Source of the DNA: Desulfuromonas sp. SDB
GTDB lineage: Bacteria; SDB-A
Assembly: GCA_001412365.1 (NCBI GenBank)
Contig: LKUE01000256.1
Location: forward strand, 1 to 13,932
Length of the DNA: 13,932 nt
Direction of reading: 5' to 3'
Shown here: positions 6,096-12,974 of the stretch, one piece after another
How the letters are laid out: every line of letters starts with the position of its first letter
Position numbering within the stretch: the first letter of the stretch is position 1
Position numbers and translations under genes: made by a program
The notes under the pieces: generated by a model
The model's database searches: none
Told to the model about the DNA's origin: nothing
What the model saw: the letters and a program-made list of their open reading frames with translations, nothing else

Positions 6096-8151
6096 CCTTT
6101 CCTCCTGGTTGGATGTTCATTTCATTAAACAGAAAGGAAAATATATCGGTGAACTGATCAATAATCTTCCACATCGGCTTTCCATGTCCGTGCCCGGCTT
6201 TACGTTCAAATCTCAGTAAAATAGGATTTTTGCCGCTATCCGAATGCTGAAGCTGTGCTGCAAATTTCCAGGCATGACAGGGAGCAACCCGGTCGTCATG
6301 ATCTGCAGTTAAAATAAAGGTGGGAGGATATTCCTGACCATCTTCGACATTATGAACTGGAGAATACCGGTACAGAAAGTGAAAATGTTCCGGATTATCT
6401 GCATTTCCGTATTCAGACACCCAATATCTACCTACGGTGAACTTATTATATCTGAGCATATCAATAACCGGAACTCTGCAGATTACCGCTCCCCACAGTT
6501 CCGGCTGCTGAACCATCACTGCAGAGACCAGCAGCCCTCCATTACTGCCTCCCATAATCGCCAATTTTTCAGATGAAGTGTAGTTGTTATCAATCAGCCA
6601 TTTGCCTGCCTGGATGAAGTCATCAAAAACATTTTGCTTATTAGCCAGCATTCCCTGCTGGTGCCATTCCTCGCCAAACTCACCTCCTCCCCTGAGATTG
6701 GCAATGGCAAAAATCCCTCCGTTCTCCAACCAGAATATCTTCTCTTCACTGAATCCGGGAGTAAGACTTATGGAAAATCCACCATATCCGTATAGAATAA
6801 CCGGACAATTCCCATCAATAATTAGATCTTTCCGGTGCAGTAAAAACATGGGAATCTTGGTTTTATCTTTGCTGGTATAAAAAATCTGTCTGGCGGTGAA
6901 TTGGGAAGGATTGAAATTTACCTCCGGTTTATAGTAGACATTTAAATTATCACTGAGGACATCATATTCATATATGGTCATTGGAATGAAAAAGGAACTA
7001 AAGGAAAATAGTATTTCCGAACTGGCACTCTTTGCCCTGAAAAAGTACACTGTTCCCATTTCCGGCAAACTTATTTCACCGTCTGGGCTGCCATTTTGAT
7101 CATAAATCTTTATTTTGGAAACCACATTTTCCAGATAGCTGGTATAAAATTTTCCTCTCACCCACACCGCCAACTCCAGTAAATGCTCTTTTTCCGGAAT
7201 TACTTCCTTCCGCTGTTTGACCTGGGGGAGGTCAATATCAATGGAAATTATCCGGTAGCGGGGGGCTTGATTATTAGTTAAAAAATAAAACTTTTTATGA
7301 TCATTTCCTAAAAAGGAATATTCCGCATCAGGTTGAATAATCAGGGGAATAAGTTCAGTGTTTTCGTTCAGGTTGGAATAAAATATCCTGTTCTTTCTTT
7401 CAGTCCCCTCCCAGATATTTACAATTAAATACTGCTCATCTTCACTTATTGTGGGGATATAAGCCCATTCCGGATTTTGGGGTCTATAGTAAATTAACTT
7501 ATCCTGCTGATAATTAGTGTTCAGTTGATGGTAATACAGTTTGTTGTGATAGCTTTCTTTTCCTGAGGGCACTGATTTCGGATCGGGGTACCGGCTGTAA
7601 TAAAAACCTGAATTATCTTTCATCCAGGCAACATGGGTATGTCTTACCCAGGGAATTTCATCGGCAAGATTTTCTCCGGTTTCGGTATTTAAAATTTTCA
7701 AAATTTGCCAGTCGCTGCCGCTTTCACATGTAGTATAAGCCAGAAATTTACCATCCTCACTTAATGAAATGCTTCCCACAGAAACAGTTTGATCTTCACT
7801 GAGTTTATTGACATCCAGTATAATTCTTTCTTGTTCCTTTTCTTTTACACAGTATAAAGGCTGGTTGAGGGAGCCGGGATATTTAAAGTAGTAGTATTTG
7901 TTCTCAATCTTGGTGGGAGTGCTGATCACATCAATCCCCGAATAAAGCTGTTTTAACCGTTGGTGGATTGATTTTCTCCGAGTTAGTTTACTGAAATACT
8001 CCCGGGTAAGTTGATCCTGCTCCTCAATCCACTTTTTAACTTCAGGGGAATGCTCATCTTCCATCCACCGGTAAGGAATTGGCACTTTTACTCCGTGATA
8101 ATCTTGAGATTCTTCTGATCTGAACGCCTGGGGATATTTAAAATTTCTCAC
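6088..8151 (-). CDS. Prolyl oligopeptidase, peptidase family S9A
   Basis: Prolyl oligopeptidases cut short peptides after proline. An N-terminal segment and a seven-bladed beta-propeller (about 65-405) precede an alpha/beta-hydrolase domain (about 415-680). The catalytic residues are Ser536 in GGSNGG, Asp619 in TADHDDRVAP and His654 in AGHGHGKP; Arg621 matches the substrate-binding Arg of the family. About 688 residues is the normal length. There is no signal peptide, so it should be cytoplasmic. The start needs choosing: a TTG at 8163 and an ATG at 8154 are also in frame. The only good Shine-Dalgarno site, GGAGG at 8161-8157, is two bases before the ATG but five before the GTG at 8151, so GTG is preferred. 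The peroxiredoxin follows with an 8-base overlap, a pairing whose functional sense is not obvious. Confidence 0.92.
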   Translation of the reverse strand: MRNFKYPQAFRSEESQDYHGVKVPIPYRWMEDEHSPEVKKWIEEQDQLTREYFSKLTRRKSIHQRLKQLYSGIDVISTPTKIENKYYYFKYPGSLNQPLYCVKEKEQERIILDVNKLSEDQTVSVGSISLSEDGKFLAYTTCESGSDWQILKILNTETGENLADEIPWVRHTHVAWMKDNSGFYYSRYPDPKSVPSGKESYHNKLYYHQLNTNYQQDKLIYYRPQNPEWAYIPTISEDEQYLIVNIWEGTERKNRIFYSNLNENTELIPLIIQPDAEYSFLGNDHKKFYFLTNNQAPRYRIISIDIDLPQVKQRKEVIPEKEHLLELAVWVRGKFYTSYLENVVSKIKIYDQNGSPDGEISLPEMGTVYFFRAKSASSEILFSFSSFFIPMTIYEYDVLSDNLNVYYKPEVNFNPSQFTARQIFYTSKDKTKIPMFLLHRKDLIIDGNCPVILYGYGGFSISLTPGFSEEKIFWLENGGIFAIANLRGGGEFGEEWHQQGMLANKQNVFDDFIQAGKWLIDNNYTSSEKLAIMGGSNGGLLVSAVMVQQPELWGAVICRVPVIDMLRYNKFTVGRYWVSEYGNADNPEHFHFLYRYSPVHNVEDGQEYPPTFILTADHDDRVAPCHAWKFAAQLQHSDSGKNPILLRFERKAGHGHGKPMWKIIDQFTDIFSFLFNEMNIQPGGKDA

Positions 8152-8237
8152 CATCTCCTCCAAAATAAGTTGAATTTATTAACCTGATAATACTAACATA
8201 TATAAACCTTAACCCAGAAAGAAATCTAGGTAATTTT
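8152..8237. promoter_or_regulatory. Divergent promoter region, oligopeptidase and folK
   Basis: This short AT-rich gap serves two divergent genes. For folK, TTGAAT (8170-8175) and TAACAT (8194-8199) at an 18-base spacer are each 4 of 6 matches. The weak TAGG at 8227-8230 sits seven bases before the ATG. Leftward, only a TATTAT (8192-8187) without a convincing -35 is seen for the oligopeptidase; its GGAGG site is at 8161-8157. Confidence 0.3.
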
Positions 8238-8735
8238 ATGGAAGGAAAAACACACCGCTGCCTGATTTTACTAGGTTCCAATCAGGGTTGGAGAATTTGG
8301 AATCTAAATCAGGCTTTGTTCGAAATCAACTGCCTCCCCGGAGTGATAGTTAAAATTTGTTCCAGGATATACCAGGAAAAATTCATCGGTATTTCCGGAC
8401 CGGATATTCTAAATCAAGTTATCCGAATAGAAACCCTCCTACCCCCTTTTCTGCTGTTGGAAAAATTTCAGGTAATTGAGAAAAGATTGGGAAGAAAAAA
8501 AGATAAACGGTGGTCTCCCCGGATTATTGACATTGACATTCTGGATTACCACAACTGGATGGTTGCCGACGAAAACTTAATTCTTCCTCATCCCCGGCTA
8601 CATCTGAGACCAGCTAGTTTAAAGGGTATTACGGAAGTTTTCCCAAATTGGATTCATCCGGTTTTCAACAAAAAAGCTTCTTCTCTCCTGGCTAGTTTAG
8701 ATCAACAATTCACTATTTACCCTGATGTTCTCTAA
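8238..8735 (+). CDS. folK: 2-amino-4-hydroxy-6-hydroxymethyldihydropteridine pyrophosphokinase (HPPK)
   Basis: HPPK transfers pyrophosphate from ATP to 6-hydroxymethyl-dihydropterin in folate synthesis, in the cytoplasm. The 165-residue length is typical. LLGSNQG (11-17) is the N-terminal GSN motif. RWSPRIIDIDIL (91-102) is the signature block, with magnesium-binding Asp98 and Asp100 and with Trp92 and Arg95 that match the active-site loop. LILPHPRLHLRPA (114-126) is the C-terminal His-Pro-Arg block. The signature normally reads RWGPR; Ser93 replaces the Gly. The section between residues 45 and 65 (FIGISGPDILNQV) is the usual substrate region in a slightly altered form. No other folate gene is nearby, so it is a stand-alone gene. 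Confidence 0.93.
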   Translation: MEGKTHRCLILLGSNQGWRIWNLNQALFEINCLPGVIVKICSRIYQEKFIGISGPDILNQVIRIETLLPPFLLLEKFQVIEKRLGRKKDKRWSPRIIDIDILDYHNWMVADENLILPHPRLHLRPASLKGITEVFPNWIHPVFNKKASSLLASLDQQFTIYPDVL

Positions 8736-8751
8736 CCTGAACAAAGATAAT

Positions 8752-9534
8752 TTAATTATCCTGCTTTTGGTCTTCTCCTTGATTATCGGTGCTGTCATTG
8801 AAATTAATCGGTATTTGATAGCACTGACCGGAGTAGACATAATGAAATATATAATCCGCCCATAGCTGGTAGGCAATATTTTTCAGATGAAGCCCTTCTA
8901 TAGTCAATTCTGGTTTAATTTGGCCCCGTTCATCGGAAAACTGATGGTGGAGGTCAATATATTTTATTTGATAATGGTGGAGGTACAGACTGTCACATAA
9001 ATTTTGCAGAATCATGTTTAATGAATCTATTGCCGGATTAAGCCGGGCATAAACTCCCCCCGTAGGTAAAATGCTGTGTACAAAAATCTCAATATCCGGA
9101 AAACTGTCTAAAATACATTTGATAATTTTACCATAGCCATCTCCCAGCTCCTCCACCGGTCTTCGCCGGTCTCCCAGATCATTAATCCCCACCATTATAA
9201 ATACTTTTGAAGGTTTTAATGCATAGCATGATTCATTCATCCTCTTTAAGATCCCCCCATCAGTACCCAAACCAATTCTATCCCCGGTAATCCCCCGGTT
9301 TATTGCATAAACTCCGGGAAAGTACTGTTCAAGATCAAAAGCTTCAACTATGGAATTTCCAATAAATACCACTCCTCCCGGGGCAATATCCTCATTTTCT
9401 CTGCGGAACTGATATAGCTTCTGCAGGTAAAACTGGCGCTGTTGCTGGTTGACAAACTGATTGCCGCTGGAATCTGAAACATCCCCGGTTAACAATATCC
9501 CTAAGAGAAATATGTTTAACAGTTCAATCAGCAA
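8752..9534 (-). CDS. Exported SGNH/GDSL hydrolase, PAF-acetylhydrolase-like
   Basis: The 260-residue product has an N-terminal hydrophobic segment (1-16) that looks like a signal peptide. The four SGNH blocks follow: FIGNSIVEAF (57-66) with nucleophile Ser61, NRGITGDRIG (79-88) with Gly81, VGINDLG (115-121) with Asn118, and EGLHLKN (213-219) with His216. Block I has Asn for the Asp of GDS, and block V has Glu for the catalytic Asp of DxxH. It probably removes acyl groups, most likely acetyl, from a sugar or lipid in the periplasm. The start is a TTG at 9534, with AGGA at 9546-9543 eight bases upstream and no ATG near. It overlaps the DUF459 gene by 11 bases, so it is translated in the same operon, as the last gene. 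The C-terminus is acidic and polar (FNDSTDNQGEDQKQDN). Confidence 0.82.
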   Translation of the reverse strand: MLIELLNIFLLGILLTGDVSDSSGNQFVNQQQRQFYLQKLYQFRRENEDIAPGGVVFIGNSIVEAFDLEQYFPGVYAINRGITGDRIGLGTDGGILKRMNESCYALKPSKVFIMVGINDLGDRRRPVEELGDGYGKIIKCILDSFPDIEIFVHSILPTGGVYARLNPAIDSLNMILQNLCDSLYLHHYQIKYIDLHHQFSDERGQIKPELTIEGLHLKNIAYQLWADYIFHYVYSGQCYQIPINFNDSTDNQGEDQKQDN

Positions 9535-10540
9535 ATTTAAATTCCTGTTGTAAAAGATTCATCAGTTCATCCGCGACAATTTGTCCTCCTGCCCTGGTCA
9601 TGTGGATGCCATCTTCCCCCCGGGCTAATATCTGCCTTCCGTTTACGGTTATATAAGTTGAATAATTTCCATTTTGATCACCGAGCAGGGGAACTGTGGA
9701 TACGTAGGTAGCCCTGGGATGAGAAGCGCAGGCTTGTTCAAATAATTGGTTAAGACTTTGCATTCTTTGATTATACCCCGAGGCTCTCATCGGAGGCATG
9801 CCCACCCAGTATACATGATAGGTGTAGACGCTTAATGTATCCAGGAAATCATTCAACCTGTCCCGGTAGACATCATACCATTGTTCAGTTCCGTAAGTAT
9901 AGATTACTCCGTCCATTTCAAAATTCTGAGCGTCATTAGTCCCCATCATAATAATCACCGCATCATATTGTCCCTGAGAGAACAACTGCCTGATCTGAGC
10001 CGGCCAGTTGTAGAAATCGGGGCGGGACAATCCTGAGGATACTTTATAATGCCGGTTGGGATTCATGCGGTCATCGTCATTTAATGCTCGAAGCAGCATG
10101 GTTCCCAATCCATCCCCCATCATTGAATCTCCGATTAATAATACGGACAGAGGGTTAGAGGAGGAATAAGTTACCGCCGAAGTGTTATCGCTATGAACAT
10201 CAGTTGAAGCCAGGTGGTTTATACTGTCGTTTTCAATATGATAAATTCCTCCGCTGGCTGCAATAAATCCTGCTTCTCTCTGTTTGCCCATAGCATAGTG
10301 GAAAGACTGCCTTAAAAGTTTCCGGGGATAGGTAAGTTTTACTTTATCCATGGCGGAATTTAGCGGTTCAGATACATTGACAAAAAAGGTTCTGGTTTTA
10401 CCCACCTTTAACCTTTTAGCCCATCCGTACAACCCTGACGAATCAAACACCAGAACAAAAAACAGGGCAATGGCTAATATTATGGAAACATCTTTTAAGC
10501 TGTACTTCTTTTCATGTTTAAAATGTTTCATATAATCCAT
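9524..10540 (-). CDS. Membrane-anchored DUF459-type SGNH hydrolase or acyltransferase partner
   Basis: The 338-residue protein has one N-terminal helix (about 17-34) after a basic cytoplasmic start, a linker, then an SGNH domain (about 130-335). Its catalytic blocks are LLIGDSMMGDG (134-144) with Ser139, MMGTNDAQ (198-205) with Asn202, and GEDGIHMTRAG (308-318) with Asp310 and His313. The pattern resembles the DUF459 family, often encoded beside MBOAT O-acyltransferases. By analogy with AlgJ/AlgX, PatB and DltD, it would take the acyl group exported by the MBOAT protein and pass it to a periplasmic acceptor. The ATG at 10540 is fixed by GGAGG (10550-10546), whose first G is the last base of the MBOAT stop codon. 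All three catalytic residues are intact, so it could instead be an esterase. Confidence 0.85.
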   Translation of the reverse strand: MDYMKHFKHEKKYSLKDVSIILAIALFFVLVFDSSGLYGWAKRLKVGKTRTFFVNVSEPLNSAMDKVKLTYPRKLLRQSFHYAMGKQREAGFIAASGGIYHIENDSINHLASTDVHSDNTSAVTYSSSNPLSVLLIGDSMMGDGLGTMLLRALNDDDRMNPNRHYKVSSGLSRPDFYNWPAQIRQLFSQGQYDAVIIMMGTNDAQNFEMDGVIYTYGTEQWYDVYRDRLNDFLDTLSVYTYHVYWVGMPPMRASGYNQRMQSLNQLFEQACASHPRATYVSTVPLLGDQNGNYSTYITVNGRQILARGEDGIHMTRAGGQIVADELMNLLQQEFKFAD

Positions 10541-10549
10541 TAAATCCTC

Positions 10550-11968
10550 CTAAAACCTGAAATATATAAAGGGAGCTACCCCTTCAGGTCCAAATGCACT
10601 TATCAGCAGTAAAACTATTCCCAGGAGTATACCTTGCACCACCAGGGGCAGTCCACTGAACTTGTCCCTAATCCACTGACCTGGTTGGGGAGGGATGAAA
10701 TGCATTCCAATTCCAATTACTATCAGAAATAAAACAAACGGAGTCAGCATGGTTATGGGCACAGTCAGATTTCCCAGAGATTTAAAATATTCCAAAGCTA
10801 AGGTAAACGACCGGGCTCTGAAGAATACCCAACCAATGCACACAAAATGAAAAACCAGAAATATGGTGATTATTTTTAAAACCAGTGATTTGGATTTGGA
10901 GTTGGCAAAGAATTTTTCTCTAAAAAATCTTTCCACTGCCAAACCCACTCCATGTAAAGTACCCCAGAATACAAAGTTCCAGGCAGCCCCATGCCACAAA
11001 CCACCCAGGATCATGGTTATGGAAAGATTGCGGTAAGTTTTCCATTTTCCCTTCTTACTTCCCCCCAAAGGAATGTAAAGGTAATCCCTTAGCCAGGTGG
11101 AAAGTGAGATATGCCATCTTCTCCAAAAATCTTGTATTGAATCCGCCCGGTAGGGAAAGTTAAAATTGTCCGGAAAATAATAACCAAGCAAAGCGGCTAT
11201 CCCAATAGCTATTTCACTGTAGGCGCTGAAATCGCAATATATCTGCACCGCATAGCCGTATACCCCGAATAAGACCTCTAATCCTGAAAAAGCCATGGGG
11301 TCTTCAAAAACAGGATCAACCAGTTCGGTGGCAATGTAGTTAGCAATGATAACCTTTTTAACCAAACCTGCTGCAATTAATACAAAAGCCCTTCCTGCCC
11401 GGATACTACTGGGATCAGGTTTTATCTTCAGCTGGGGTATGAAATCCTTCGCCCGGACAATGGGACCTGCTACCAATTGAGGGAAAAAGGAAATATACAG
11501 AAGGATATCCAGCAGAGATTTTGAATAGGAAATCTCTTTCCGGTAGACATCAATTACATAACTCATCGCCTGAAAGGTGAAAAAGGAAATGCCCACCGGA
11601 AGGACAATTTCCAGTAAGGGCAAGCTAGTGCCCAAATGAAGACGGTTGAGTAAATTATTCAGAGAAGTTACAAAAAAACCGTAGTACTTGAAAAATCCCA
11701 AAATACCCAGATTCCAGAATACTGCGAAACCGACAATGACTTTCCTGTACTTATCTTTACCTGCCGTCCCTAAACCCAAGCCGAATAAATAATTACCCAA
11801 TGAACAGGATAGAAGAAGAAAAACAAACCGCCAGTCCCAAAATCCGTAGAAAAAATAAGACGCCAAAGTTAAAAGCACTTTACGTTCAAATTGCCGGTTT
11901 TTCAGCAACCAGCTAAAGGTAAACACCACTGCAAAGAATATTCCAAATTCAACTGTAGGAAAAAGCAT
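10550..11968 (-). CDS. MBOAT-family O-acyltransferase, AlgI-like
   Basis: This 472-residue protein has about 11-12 membrane helices and the AlgI/DltB/PatA-type signatures. DFWRRWHISLSTWLRDYLYI (280-299) holds His286, and GGLWHGAAWNFVFWG (322-336) holds the catalytic His326. LVAGPIVR (166-173) and the C-terminal SAFGPEGVAPFIYFRF block are also characteristic. The family carries acyl groups, usually acetyl, across the inner membrane for attachment to alginate, cellulose, peptidoglycan or teichoic acid. The start is taken as ATG at 11968, which overlaps the esterase stop as TGATG; a TTG at 11971 adds one residue. A GGGG run at 11976-11973 is a weak ribosome site, so reinitiation is likely. The acceptor is unknown because no polymer synthase is in the window. 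Confidence 0.92.
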   Translation of the reverse strand: MLFPTVEFGIFFAVVFTFSWLLKNRQFERKVLLTLASYFFYGFWDWRFVFLLLSCSLGNYLFGLGLGTAGKDKYRKVIVGFAVFWNLGILGFFKYYGFFVTSLNNLLNRLHLGTSLPLLEIVLPVGISFFTFQAMSYVIDVYRKEISYSKSLLDILLYISFFPQLVAGPIVRAKDFIPQLKIKPDPSSIRAGRAFVLIAAGLVKKVIIANYIATELVDPVFEDPMAFSGLEVLFGVYGYAVQIYCDFSAYSEIAIGIAALLGYYFPDNFNFPYRADSIQDFWRRWHISLSTWLRDYLYIPLGGSKKGKWKTYRNLSITMILGGLWHGAAWNFVFWGTLHGVGLAVERFFREKFFANSKSKSLVLKIITIFLVFHFVCIGWVFFRARSFTLALEYFKSLGNLTVPITMLTPFVLFLIVIGIGMHFIPPQPGQWIRDKFSGLPLVVQGILLGIVLLLISAFGPEGVAPFIYFRF

Positions 11969-12954
11969 CAATCCCCACTTTCAAAAATAAATATAAGTGC
12001 ATTAGCCACTGCCTGCTTTAAGCCGTTGACATGATCGCCGTCGTATACCTCAAACCTGTACTGTTGTCCGGACAACTGTTTGCTTAATATCTGATCTGCC
12101 TGCAGATAGTAATCCAAATCAACTACTATATCTCTTCTCCCCATTCCTAAATACAATTTATCAATACTTTCCGGGATGAGATTATATTCCAATTCAGTAA
12201 TCAGGTCGTAGCCGGATCTTTTCCAAAGATACAACAAATCATCAAATATTCTAAGAGAACCGTCAATTTCCACAAATGGCAGCTCATGATTATTCTCCCC
12301 AAATGCCTTGAACATGTAATAAGTCAATCGAGTGAAAAAGTGATTTTCATTCCACTCATCAGGATTTGCCCACTGCCCTTCCCTCTGTACATAGAAAAGC
12401 CAGTCCTGGACCATATCCACGCTGATTATTCCTGAAAGGCAGGCTCCCTTGGAAAACTTTGGTTCATTGAGGATGAGATAAAAAGATCCGAATCCCCCCG
12501 CGGAATGACCGATTAATATGTATTCAGAAACTTCAAGATCAAATTTTTCTTTGACCATCTGTTCTGTCCACCGGCACAAATATTGGGAAATAAAATCTCT
12601 CCATCTTCCCCCGTTTAAAGAATTTACATAGAAACCGCTACCCCCGTCCATGGTAGGATTAACAATTACCGCCACTGCCGGGGGGATTTTCAATTCTGCG
12701 GTCAACTCGTTCAGAATTTCTTTTAAACTTATAAAACTTTCATACCATTGAGGATTGCCGTCAAAACCGGGCAGTACAAAAATCACTGGAATCGAGTTTT
12801 GATTGTTTTTTGAAGATTCAATAAGCTGGTCAGAGGGAGAATACAATGCTACTTCTACCTGTCCAATTCCCATTTGGGGCTGAGGATTCAAGAAATAATA
12901 TTCCACCTCATATGTTCCTGATATTAAACTTAAATAAACAATTAATGTCAACAA
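11968..12954 (-). CDS. Exported alpha/beta-hydrolase esterase (EstA/esterase D-like)
   Basis: The protein of about 328 residues begins with a hydrophobic segment (1-13) that looks like a signal peptide, then a beta-rich section and an alpha/beta-hydrolase domain. IGHSAGG (148-154) holds the nucleophile Ser151. GRRDIVVD (272-279) supplies the likely acid, Asp275 or Asp279, and GDHVNG (306-311) gives His308. FVLPGFDGNPQWY (59-71) is the expected oxyanion region. The domain resembles the putative esterase family (antigen 85/esterase D-like), which acts on acylated sugars or carboxylic esters. The start is uncertain: TTG codons at 12954 and 12951 are in frame, no ATG is near, and no Shine-Dalgarno site is seen. 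It lies 20 bases after the foldase gene and overlaps the MBOAT gene by a TGATG junction, so de-acylation or acyl transfer for the same pathway is a reasonable inference. Confidence 0.8.
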   Translation of the reverse strand: MLTLIVYLSLISGTYEVEYYFLNPQPQMGIGQVEVALYSPSDQLIESSKNNQNSIPVIFVLPGFDGNPQWYESFISLKEILNELTAELKIPPAVAVIVNPTMDGGSGFYVNSLNGGRWRDFISQYLCRWTEQMVKEKFDLEVSEYILIGHSAGGFGSFYLILNEPKFSKGACLSGIISVDMVQDWLFYVQREGQWANPDEWNENHFFTRLTYYMFKAFGENNHELPFVEIDGSLRIFDDLLYLWKRSGYDLITELEYNLIPESIDKLYLGMGRRDIVVDLDYYLQADQILSKQLSGQQYRFEVYDGDHVNGLKQAVANALIFIFESGD

Positions 12955-12974
12955 GGCAATTACAAGTTAAACAG

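Noticed and set aside
6352-6880. Two open frames on the + strand opposite the oligopeptidase
   Set aside because: Both are antisense to strongly conserved catalytic-domain coding sequence and show no protein features of their own.
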